Source: Hippophae tibetana | Taxonomy: Eukaryota; Streptophyta; Magnoliopsida; Rosales; Elaeagnaceae | Length of the DNA stretch: 64,000 nucleotides | Direction: 5' to 3' | Assembly: GCA_037013495.1 (NCBI GenBank) | Contig: CM072801.1 | Span: forward strand, 20,705,001 to 20,769,000 | In this document: one piece after another, positions 11,295 through 21,756 of the stretch | How positions within the stretch are numbered: position 1 is the first letter of the stretch | Layout: every line of letters starts with the position of its first letter | The notes under the pieces: model-generated | The model's input: the letters and a program-made list of their open reading frames with translations, nothing else | The model's database searches: none | What the model was told of the DNA's origin: nothing | Translations under genes and position numbers: made by a program

Positions 11295-11879
11295 TTATTC
11301 ACATATAATATAGTGTCTCAACTCTCATTTGAGATATGCAAACCCAATACTCAAATTAGACCAGATAAGAGAGAAGACTCAGAAGTTATCACTATCATCT
11401 CTATTATGGTCACAACTTTTTCAAAGCTTTAGGTGAGATAAATAAAATCATGTCTTCAAATAGTCAAATAAAAGGAATTTGGAGGAATAACATAACAATA
11501 TTTAACCCAAAATTGCATATTAAGTTTTTAACTTTTGACAACACAATATAGGAAATATTTACCATCAGGAATCAACCCTATTGAAAAAGGTATGGCCTAA
11601 ACTGTTTAAACAATAAAAAGTACTAGGAGTAAATTACCTTTTCTTCAACCTCAAAACCAATGATTGGCACACAACAATATAGCAAAATAAACAATAGGAA
11701 AAGAACCGAGTAGCTAATAGCATTCCAATCAAGAAGAGACATACAAAGCACATGGAGTTTGAATTGTGTCAAGCATATGTTGTAAGCTAATGTCGTAAAT
11801 AATTTATACCATCCATATCAAGAGTAGGATGACCAGGGGATGTTTGACGCAAATCCTACATTTAAAACCACATCGTTGC
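11295..11879. other. No gene seen
   Basis: This is AT-rich sequence inside the CACTA-like element between the second terminus and the U-box fragment. It may hold intron or flank of the captured ligase gene, but I recognise nothing specific. Confidence 0.4.
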
Positions 11880-12120
11880 AAGCAAAATCGTCAGAATTTC
11901 CAAGAGATGAATAATCAAGCTAAGAATCCCGAAGAAGCTTTAACAAAAGCTGAGCCTTTCTCTTACCTTTATTTGTGAAATCATTTTGAATCAATAGAAG
12001 CAATTGATTTAATACCCAAATAGCCACAGTGTCTCTCGGGTATCATCTGACGAAGAATACAGTGATAGAAGAGCCTTAATTGCCTATTTGGTAGCACAAA
12101 CAGAGATCTTTAACAATCTC
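11880..12120 (-). pseudogene. Captured fragment of a plant U-box/ARM E3 ligase
   Basis: On - the sequence encodes AIKALLSLYSSSDDTRET, then after a frameshift VLNQLLLLIQNDFTNKGKRK and AQLLLKLLRDS, a stop, and SLGNSDDFACNDV. The pattern of a charged KGKRKAQLLLKLLR helix closing an armadillo repeat is typical of the C-terminus of plant U-box E3 ubiquitin ligases of the PUB family. I place it there from memory of the family, so the subgroup is uncertain. Stop and frameshift show it is nonfunctional. The purine-rich copy 2 lies just upstream in its orientation. Confidence 0.55.
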
Positions 12121-12199
12121 GAGTGATTCGAGTCTCAAGTCATTGAAATTGGAGTCAAAAAATATGTTATGAATAAGATTTACTATTTTACTGAGATGG

Positions 12200-12550
12200 G
12201 TACGGTTGAAGATGGGTCACGTGTGACAACCAAAAGATATCGTCGGTGAGGGATGGTTCTTGATAGGGGAAAAGGAAGAAGAGATGTAAGGGTGGTACGT
12301 GCTAGGAAAAGTAAAGGGGAGGTGAGGGTACTGGTGCGTAAGGGAAAAGAAATTGAGAGATGGAAAGGGAAAAGAAGGGAAAAGAAAAAATAGAGAGAGA
12401 GGGGGGGAAAGGAAAAAAATGAGAAGGAAAGGGAAAAAACAGAGGGGAAAAAGAAAAAAATTGGGAGAGAAAACAGTTTGATATAGAAAATTAGTTTGTG
12501 GTTTAAAAGAGATAAAATATATGAAATTAAATTAATAGAGAAAATTTATC
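12200..12550. repeat. Purine-rich block, copy 2
   Basis: The order aggggaaaaggaagaagag, G/A tract, gatata and gaaattaaattaatagagaaaa repeats that of 10500-10985. In the direction of the captured genes (- strand) both blocks are CT-rich and sit upstream of a gene fragment. Confidence 0.65.
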
Positions 12551-12599
12551 ATCTTTTATTATAAGAATGTATATTTTAAAAATACAATATAACCTTAAA

Positions 12600-13172
12600 A
12601 AATTGAAAATGTATCTTAAAATGACATAGATTTTTCTCTTTTTAATAACTCAATCATTTTGTTTTTATCTTTTGAAGATTAAATCAACATATTTATGGTA
12701 ATGTTTTAACTATATCCATTAACAAAAATTGTCTCTCATATATTGCAATTTTTTATCCTAAAGTTTTATAATTTTTTGCCACAAAAGTTTTGTTCTTAAT
12801 AGTTCTTCGTATTTCATCCTAAAATCTAATATTTTTAAAAGACAAAAATATAGTTCTAAATATATTGTAAATTTTTCCCTTAATAGTTTTGATTTTCAAA
12901 GAGAGAATTTTGTCCTAAAATTTGAAATAAATTTCTCACCATTTTTTCCATTTGAAAGGACAAAGTTTTTGTTGAAAATTTTTGATGGAAAATTCCCGCC
13001 CTTAATTATTATTTTGTGACAAATGTTTTGTCCTTTTTTATTTTTATTTGTTAAATTTATGGTTAACATTATCAAGGACGAATCTCAAATTTTTGTCCCT
13101 AATTTTACTACTTTTAAAGACTAATTTCATTTTTCGTCAAATATTTGTCTCAAGGTAACATTTTTATGTGTG
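12600..13172. repeat. Right subterminal region of the CACTA-like element
   Basis: Motifs attttgtcc, ttttgtccc and aaggacgaa recur here in the sense opposite to those at 6936-7480. The final terminus near 13172 is inferred from the motif decay and is not exact. Confidence 0.5.
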
Positions 13173-13299
13173 TTAAGAGATATATGTTTTGTAAGTCCTA
13201 TAGTTTTGGGGTTGGTATTCCCATGTGTAGAACACCTTGTCTATATTTTATTTGCTATTTTTGTTTATGTATTGTAAGATTGATTACTATTGGTTTAGT

Positions 13300-14243
13300 A
13301 TCACATATGATACATTTTTGTATTTTTTTATTACACACATCACCCTTTTAGATTGCATGTAGTTTGTATTGTTAGGTATTTGTTTGTTATGGTGTTGTCT
13401 CTTTGGGGATTGAACAGTTGTTTGTGCTAGAAACGCCTTTATATGTAGATACTGGAGAGCTCATTGAGGTGGTCAGTGAGCTTTTTTCAAGAATGCTTTA
13501 TCATTTTTTACCCTCATCGAGGGTGGCATTTATCCCCACCAAGGTGGTCGACGAAATCCATAACGGTCAATTTTTGTTTCTATAAATTCTACTATCCTTC
13601 TTTTTTTTTGTTTTGGCTAGAATATAGGAGGGAAGCTATACTTATTTGGACCCAGGCTTCTTTGATCCTTTTTTGGTTTGTTTTCCTTTTGAGTGTTGGG
13701 TTTGGGAAATAATGTATTTTTCTATAGTACATATCACAACAGAGAGGACATATTCATATTTATCAAACATCGAGTTGAGTGTAAAAATGTGAGATTTAGT
13801 GAGGATTTGTTGAGAGTTAAAATACATGGTTGACTATTGTAGAGCCATATCATTTTGAGAAATTCTCTTGGGGTTGAGTTGTCATATGTTGGCTGGTTGA
13901 ATATGGAGAACGATAGTTCCCATAGGTTAGGAGTCTATATGGTGATGTACCATGTGTCAACTGGGTGTTATAAGGTTGCAATATTTTCTATAGGTGAAAA
14001 GTCTATGTGGTGATGTACCGTGTGTCGAATGGATGGTGTGAGGTCACACGTGTTTTTATAGGTGAGTACCTATGTGGTAACAGACCTCAAAGTTGGTATA
14101 ATGTGTATCGACTGGGTGTTGTGAGGTTGTAATAGTTCACATAGGTGTGAAGCCTAAGTGGAGAGAGCATTAGAGTTCATAGGTGAAGAGCCTATGTATA
14201 TACATGTTAAGTGGTTTTGTCTTCAATAGTTAATCACATCACA
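13300..14243 (+). repeat. LTR of an unassigned retroelement, copy A
   Basis: The segment is homologous to 16504-17111: both have a gtgtttataggtac-like start region, 'cctcatcgagggtggca'-type motifs and, after the LTR, the same leader. It ends just before a degraded primer-binding site at 14244. The left boundary is approximate. Reading frames of 60-80 residues inside it carry no recognisable domain. Confidence 0.5.
13880..14215. repeat. Imperfect tandem repeat of about 70-85 bp within LTR copy A
   Basis: Three to four diverged units contain ataggtgaaaagtctatgtg, gatgtaccgtgtgtcga and ggtgtgaggt in the same order. They are absent from the related LTR at 16504-17111. Confidence 0.6.
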
Positions 14244-14255
14244 TGGTAATAGAGC
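14244..14255 (+). other. Degraded primer-binding site after LTR copy A
   Basis: The sequence tggtaatagagc differs at two positions from the tRNA-iMet complement tggtatcagagc and follows atcaca, a plausible LTR end. Confidence 0.5.
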
Positions 14256-16503
14256 TTTGGGGATGATTTTAAATCTACTTAGATTATAATTGCTATTGAG
14301 ATAATAGTGAAGGTAGCATAGGCACAATAATGTAGTGCTCTAAATGGTAGAGGTGTATACATATATTTCTTTAGTTGTGACATGTTGATTTAACGAATAG
14401 CTTGTTATTGAGTGATTGCCTTAAGCAACACTTAGATGTTACCACATAGGATCTTAATTCTACGTGGGTGTACCATGTTACATGTTGTGTTATGTATGCT
14501 CTAATACTTGGAGAGTATAATACTCGTTTATCGAATATGTTGGTATATAAGAGATCTTGAAGTGATTGGAAAGTCTTTTTTAGCTATCCCAATATGATTT
14601 CCTGATTCATATAATGTATACTATTTTCCTTAGATATGATAGCTTTTAACATGGATATGAGTATGTGAGGCACACTCTTATTATTATTGTGTTTAAAACA
14701 TATATTTCTTTCTTATCTATTGATTGTTTGTATGGCATGTTAAATTAAGCATGTTGTTGTTACTATATTTTCCATTGTGCTATCTACTTAATTAACGTTT
14801 TAAGGATTGCTTGGCTGAGTCAGAATATAGCTTGGGAAAAAAATTTATTGGTTGGCGTATCCACCCCACTTTAGGTCCCAGTTGTCTATTTGAGTCGAAA
14901 GTTCAATTCATATATATATAAATATTATGACATATTCAAACATCACGTTTCCTCATGGAAAATGTCTTCGTATCTCACAAGGCATAATTTTCTCATGAAA
15001 ACATATCCATATCTCTCACGAGACACCTTTTCTTCACAAAAATATATCACAAATATATATCCATGACTCTCACAAGAGACTTGTTTCCTCAAGAAAGCAT
15101 AAGCATAACATATCATTATGTCAATGAGACCACTATGCTAATTGTGGAGCTTTTATCAAGCATTTTAAAGAGCTAAAATCTAAGATTTCTTTCTTTACAA
15201 AATTAATTTGTTAGTATATGTACTAAATATAACAAGTAAAATTAAAAAAAAATGACAAAATTTTAAAGCTTTCTAAAATTAGAATAAATAAGAAGAACAT
15301 TTCATTTATTTATATGTGGTATTATATTCTTCAAATAAATCATTGAAAATTCCTAATTACTCTGTGTATGCTAACAACTCAGTTTATTTGTGTATACACA
15401 ATAAGATTGAGTTTAAGTGAAATAATCCTAATAATATCTGACCATTAACTGATATGGAGACATCAACGTGAACTCATACTCCTAATTCAAAAAAATTATA
15501 AGAGATAAATCATGTAATTATGCCACCCTAACTACCAAACACCAACTTATGAATGTTAGCCCCCTCCACGTGACAAAATGATCTCAATTGCTACTCTATA
15601 GTCTAGTGATCTTGCATTTGACATTAATAAAATTTTGGTAAGTCAATGTATTTTTTGAAACTAGATATTGTATTTGGATGGTAATGTTAATCTCTAATAT
15701 TGGTTATGATTTTAGAGTAAAAGGTGCTTGATGAAAGAAGTAATGAATGAGAGATATGTTGACGTTGGATCCACCGCAGTGAACCAATGAAGTGTGATAA
15801 ATCATGTGCCTTTTAGAATCAATTATAGGATCATGGTGGAGCGGGCATATAAATCTAAGTTCTTCTTGTCAATTTCAAATAGCTATTTTAAAACTTAAAG
15901 AGGACTTTGAGGGTTCATTTAGGGCTTCACCTTCTTGTCTAGTTCAACTAGACCCCAATCTGGTAAGATTTGCATTTGTTTCAATACATTCATAACAGTT
16001 AGCTATTAAATTATTTTTAAACATTTTTATTGTCTTATAAGTAGGCCTATATTAAAGGATTAATCCTTCATGCAGATGTTATGAAAACATTGAAGGTTGT
16101 TTCAAAGGACAAACAACCATTGAGTTTCCAAAATAATGCAGGGATGTGAGGGTTAAAAAAGAAGAAACCTTGAGTAGTGTACAACACAATTTATGCCCAA
16201 AATTATAATCCAAACTTTTGGAATATAATGATTATAGCAAGTTGTGCAAAAAAAAATTATTAATGGCTGGAAATTCCTATTCGAATCACATATTTCATTA
16301 TTCAATTGTGATTAGATAAATATGATGCCTTTCTTTGATATGGATTGTATTTTCCAAGATGACATCCAAGTCCGAATAAGATAACATTCAAGACATATCT
16401 ATATTTAATTTTGATAAATAATCATAAATCTTATGGTATACTTTGCTTATATTCAAGATAGTAGGTCTTATAAGTAGGTATACTTTTATGTAATATAAAT
16501 TAT
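14256..16503. other. No gene seen; retroelement-derived spacer
   Basis: The first 150 bp continue the leader shared with 17128-17290. The rest is AT-rich with scattered stops in all frames. A 63-residue frame at 15804-15995 has no recognisable feature and is not reported as a gene. Confidence 0.5.
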
Positions 16504-17111
16504 TGTTGGAGCATGATACATATACCATTTAGGAGTTTGGAGCATGTATTTTGCATGTTTGAGTTTTAAATATGCATTGGGTTTGTTTTGTGTTTATAGG
16601 TACTTTTGGAAAACTTGCTAAGAAATTTTTCAAACAAAATGGCTGCATTTTGGTGCTCACCAAGGTGCTCACCTAGGTACTTCTCCAATTGGTTGGTGAG
16701 GGCTCATCAGGGTGGTTGGTAAGAAATTGTGACAATTAACCTCATCATGATGGTCATTGTCCTCGTTGAGGTGCTAAGCGAGGGTGGCAAGGTCCATATA
16801 AGCTCAAGTGTTTTCTATAAATACGCTTATTATACTATTTGGATTAATTATAAAACAAAAGAAAACTCAATAGTTTGTAACTCAAGTTTTTAAAATATAT
16901 TATTTTCTAACATTCATATCAATCAACCATACATTGAGTGTGGTTTCGTATTTTTTATACTTAAAGTGATTTGAGAAACTTATTTTTAGGTGTGTTAACT
17001 GAATTTAAATTAAGTACTTAGACATAGTTTGTATCTTTGAACATGAGCATGAGTATGCCTTTACCCTAGGTTGTTATCACTATATTGAGTCATAGGTGAT
17101 TGTTCCATATC
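16504..17111 (+). repeat. LTR of the same family, copy B
   Basis: It begins tgttggagcatgatacat, contains gctcaccaaggtgctcac and gaggtgctaagcgagggt, and has a TATA-like ttctataaatacgc at about 16813-16827. It ends near catatca before a primer-binding site. A diverged inverted copy (copy C) lies at 21414-21756. Confidence 0.6.
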
Positions 17112-17115
17112 ATAG

Positions 17116-17127
17116 TGGTAGTAGAGC
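17116..17127 (+). other. Degraded primer-binding site after LTR copy B
   Basis: tggtagtagagc is two bases away from the tRNA-iMet complement and starts four bases after the LTR end. The leader that follows matches the one after copy A. Confidence 0.55.
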
Positions 17128-17446
17128 TCTAGATGAGAGCTAGATTCTCTTGATTCACAATTGCTTTGGAGACAATAATGGAGGTAGTTTAGGCATAATT
17201 GAGCTTTGTGCTCTAATTGATAAAGTTATTAGTATATATTTCTTAGGTTGTGAAATTTTGATTTGGGAAAGAGTTTGGGACATGGTACACAACCAAGGTA
17301 AAATGATATGGATACCTTAAAAGTCACCAAATCTCGCAAGCAATATAAATGGTCAATTATTCATAGTAGTAGAAAGATAGACAAATAAAAAGAAACATCC
17401 AATTAATTCATAACGTTACATAGATAGATATTTAACAGCCAATTGA

Positions 17447-19037
17447 TGCACAAAATTTTTATTTATAAAAAGCTCACAAGTGCACGAATCACTTATAATA
17501 AGCGACAAATATATTCACAAGGCCAGTCTCTAGAGGAATTGCAGTGGTTTTAGATAATTCTTTAATTTTATTGAAAACTAAAATGAATACGGAAAACAAA
17601 ATCTAAACTTCTATCATAATGATTTGGTTTTGAAAATTCTAAACTAATGATAAATAATTAAAATAACTAAATATAGATTTGACTCAAAAAAGGTTAGGGC
17701 AAATATATAATTAATAGTCAATGGAGAATATATGAAAAGTTTAGCTAGTTGACCATACTTGTTTAGAAATATTTAGGTTAATTAAATTATAAACTTATAT
17801 TATTGATTATCTCTTTTAAATATGAAAAATGCATTCAGTTGGATTACTTTTCTTTGTTAATCAAACCAATTAATGACCTATGATCAAGATGTTTAATTGA
17901 TTGATTAAATTATTCCATAGGCCTAAGGAAATAACAAACTATTTAACTCAATACTCTCAGTGTATTCACCAATTTAAATTCTTATTCAAGTTATCTAAAT
18001 TAAATCTAAATAATATATTTAAAACCTAATTATCAAATTTTAAATCTATTATGAAAAATAAAGGGCCAATAAATTATTTACCAATAAATCTTGAATCAAT
18101 AAATAATTTTTATTTACTTAATTATAAAAATATTCACCTAAATAATCTATACAAACATGACAATAAAGTTAAATTCCATTGTAAAATTTTTCCAAACATG
18201 CTTAAGTTAAAATCCATGATCAGTGATTTAAAATCAATATTCATTCAAGAAAATATAAAAAAGATTAATCTGAAAACAAAATACTATAAATCAGATTTAA
18301 ATACCAACAATGGATGGATGATGTGTCATGCTCCAAAACTGTGATCTTGATCTTCAAGTATTCTTGAATTTGTAGCAATTTTTTCTTCTTTATTTGATCT
18401 AAAAAATATTCCAAATGTTGCCTTTGATTCATTCTAGTCTAATCTATATTGTGTATAAGAAATATTAAAACTCTAAGAAATATTGTATATGGATGAAAAA
18501 TATATTGTAAAAGATATATGACCTAATTACATAACATGTCTATTTATAAGAAAAAGTCACTAAACAGGGGTCAGAACACAAAGTTCGAACTTACTCGCAC
18601 AATCCAACCTGAGAAGGCCTCACCATAGCACAATATGTTTCACAGAACGATACAAAATGTACTATTTGCACATTAAATCTTCCCGAGAGGTGTGTCGTGG
18701 CACACATATTCCTCGTTTTGACACAAAGTTCTTGTCTTGAATTTTACCTTGTACCCCTTACACATTGGTTGGTTCTTGATGTAAGGCTTACATGCCTTAA
18801 TCTTTTTAGCTCTAAGGGTGTTGTTTGAGTGTTGCAAGTGTTGTGTCTTTATGAGTTAACATGTTCATATATTTTAAAGCTAAAAACAACTTAAATACAA
18901 TAAAACATACTCATGTTTCCAAATATATAGATTTGAATAAATAATCAAATAAAATGCTATAATGAAACCTATTCCTTTCAATTAAGCATAGTAAAAACAC
19001 AGAATATAAATGTTTTTCAAGCACTAATCACCAAACA
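17447..19037 (-). repeat. Long LTR of a Gypsy-type element, copy 1
   Basis: On - it starts TGTTTGGTGATTAGTGC and ends with a segment containing GATTCGTGCACTTGTGAGC and TTTTGTGCA. The same landmarks occur in the LTRs at 19865-21413 and 62097-63890. The bases beyond the end, TTGGCTGTTAA, faintly resemble a Tat/Athila-type primer site (TTGGCGCCGTT). The interior has no gene; a 97-residue frame at 18051-18344 is an AT-rich accident. Confidence 0.6.
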
Positions 19038-19864
19038 CACATCATGGAAACAATAAATAGCGTGGCATCAACAACATGTAAATAGAAAAGAAAGAATTAG
19101 AGAAAAGAAAGGCTTTCCAATCACAATTAGATCCTCCTATGTACAAATATATTAGAAAATAATCCTAGTTCTACTAACTCAACATGTGATTACCAAAAAT
19201 AGAAATATTAAGTTATAACCCATTATAGGATCCATACCTATATGGTAATATCCACGGGTTATTTAAGGTAACCACTTGCCAGCAAGAAATACACTAATTC
19301 AAATAAATAAACAGTTCACAACCTAAGACAATACATACTAATAACTCTACAAGTTGATACACCATCCTCAACTAAGCCTAATAAATCTCTTCTACTCTCT
19401 CTACAGTAATTGTGATCAGATCTATGAATCTAGATATCCTTTGGAGGCCCTTCACTATATGATTTGGTATAATCACCAACGGTTCAATATGTGATACAAC
19501 CTAAGGTAAGCACATTCACATACACATCTTGGTGTTAATCAATTTTTAATTAACTCGACCAATAATATGTTTTGAAAATCACTCTATGTATAACCAATGT
19601 GGAATCACACTCAACATATTGATGATAGGAAATTAGAAAGCACTTTTTTGTTGAAAATATCAAGTATACAAACTGTAAGATTTTCATCACATTTCTAATT
19701 AATTTCAAAATTACAAATGAGGGCTTTTTCCTATACCTATAAATTTCATTAGACCTAGAAATGATACATTGGAAGAATCTTGTGGGTATTCTAATATCAA
19801 TAGGTTGATTATTTCGCTCCAGTATCTTCCAAAAGGAAAAAAAAATCCCGGAGAGTTATTTCTT
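19038..19864 (-). other. Leader of element copy C, plus start of a Gypsy internal region
   Basis: Bases 19320-19490 match, in inverted orientation, the leader and primer-site region after LTR copy B (17085-17290), so they belong to copy C, whose LTR head is at 21414-21756. Bases about 19710-19860 on - begin with AACTCTCCGGGATTTT, reminiscent of the Tat/Athila primer site, and probably belong to the LTR at its right. No intact gene is present. Confidence 0.4.
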
Positions 19865-21413
19865 GGATAAATTTTGCAAGTACATGAATCACTTATAATA
19901 AATAATAAGTATACTCTCAAGGTAAATGATTTAAATTATTTTCTAATATAGTTAAGAAAAATAATTCCTAAACACTTTAACAATTGTCAGTTTGATAAAA
20001 CGACACTATAAATTCTAAATTAACTTAATATCTAACGAAAGAAAGTAAATTAAAGTAATAAATGAAAATAGGTAAATGAAAATAGTAAATGAAAGGAAAT
20101 AAACTAAACTATAGTCGAATCTAAGATGATGGATATATATTAGATTTTAGCGAGTATAACCTTTCATGGACTAAACTAATTAAGTGATTTAAATATATTT
20201 TAGATTTAATGATTTTTTCTTTTTTAAATAAATGAACCCCCTCTAATCATGGTGAATTCTCGTTAATATTCAATTATTCAATTCTTCCTTGGTTGGGGTA
20301 AAATTGATTAATTGGTAAATTAAAGAAATATATATGAACCAAGTTCTTCAATTAACTAATAACTTTCTTTGGTGTGACTTGAAATTAATAAATTGATAAA
20401 CCTAAGATAGATATATTCTATAATTATAAATCGAGATTTAACCCATTATTAATTTAAAATGAAAGATATTTTTCAATCATCTAATTTAGTACAAATAAAT
20501 GAAATTAAAATAGTCTCTTATTCATTATACATAAAAGGCACATGGTGATGTGTCTAATGCTTAACTCTAAATTATTTTCCTTAATCATAAATTAAGACTT
20601 GGCCTATATTGAATTTGTGATTAAAGATATGAAGATTATGAATAACAAGTAAATCTAAAACTTTTATTTATTTAAAGCACAAGATTGTTCTTCCAAGCAT
20701 TGGAAGAAAATCCCATATTATAGAATTATCCAATTATAGCTAAATTAAAAAAGTTAATTTAACAATCGAAGACATCAAATTATAGAAAGATATAAAAGAT
20801 ATAAAATTTAAAAATACCCCTTCTTGTTGAAGACAATTCTAGATCTCTGAATAACTTGTCACTTGCTTCACCAAATTCGATCTTCTTCACAATAATGAGG
20901 TTCTCTTTATGTATTTGTATATGATGGTAGAATGGCTAACCTAAATTCTACACTAAAATTAAAAACTATGGACAACTATTGTTTATCAAATGAAATCTAC
21001 ATATCTAGTTATAAAACCTACAATTTTTTATTCATAGACAAATGTGGGTATAATGGCTTCATGCCAATTTCACGTAGGCGTGCCATGACATAACACTCTT
21101 CACTGTTGCAGTATGAAGTTCATTCATTCGTATAATTACATCCCAAGAAGGTTATGTTGTATTATATAATATTCCACCTAATGGCACAAAAAAATCAAGG
21201 TGCCCAGCTTCAAGGGTGTAAGTTAAGTGCTATAAATATTGACAAATTTATCTACTTTGATGCTAAAAACACCAAAAATATAACAAAACATATATGTGAT
21301 TCTGAACATGTACATTTTCATAAATATTGATATAAATATGCTATAATCAAATCTATTTATCAATTTTAAGTATAATAAAATCATGAATTATGAGTGCTTT
21401 TCAAGCACTTATT
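19865..21413 (-). repeat. Long LTR of the same Gypsy-type family, copy 2
   Basis: It shows the same start (TAAGTGCTTGAAAAGCACTC on -) and end (CATGTACTTGCAAAATTT on -) landmarks as 17447-19037, and a parallel arrangement of AT-rich interior. It seems to split the family-B-type LTR copy C into 21414-21756 and the part left of 19865. No gene is visible within it. Confidence 0.55.
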
Positions 21414-21756
21414 AGGTATTTATAGAAAAACTTGAGTTATCGTGACCCTCGCTTAGGTATCATCGAATGCCTTAGTGGAACTTCACCGACCACCACAACA
21501 ATGATAATAGCCATAACGGTGAGGATAATGGTTGTAATTTCTCATTGGCCTCCTCACTGACTATCTAGCTAACAACTAGCTGCACATCTTGGCGAGTCTT
21601 CACCGAGCTCCAAAAACTAGTATTTTTGTTAAAAACATTTGCTATGTAGTTTTCCACAAGTACCCACAAACAAAGAAACAATACAATGCACATACACAAT
21701 CTAAACATGTCAACTAATGCTCCTAACTTCCTAGTGATGTGTATATCATGCAAACA
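21414..21756 (-). repeat. Head of LTR copy C, inverted relative to copies A and B
   Basis: On - this reads from TGTTTGCATGATATACAC through CTTTGTTTGTGGGTACTTGTGG to TTTTTCTATAAATACC, matching the order seen in copy B including the TATA-like box. It stops exactly where the Gypsy-type LTR begins. Confidence 0.55.

Larger units (their letters stand above)
6936..13172. mobile_element. CACTA-like transposon carrying fragments of host genes
   Basis: The left end reads gactacaagaaaatgtg, one base different from the plant CACTA terminus cactacaagaaaa. It is followed by about 540 bp of small inverted motifs of the type gggacaaaa/ttttgtccc. The same motif family fills 12600-13172 in opposite sense, ending in a poorly conserved cacatttt...gtgtg-like terminus. 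No TNP2-like transposase was found. Inside lie - strand fragments of an SR splicing factor, a class 3 lipase and a U-box ligase. The left end is well supported; the right end and the 3 bp duplication are not. At 11160-11294 a second CACTA-like terminus suggests nesting. Confidence 0.6.

Noticed and set aside
18051..18344. 97-residue + strand frame
   Set aside because: It is lysine/asparagine-rich and lies in the AT-rich middle of a - strand LTR; no domain is visible.
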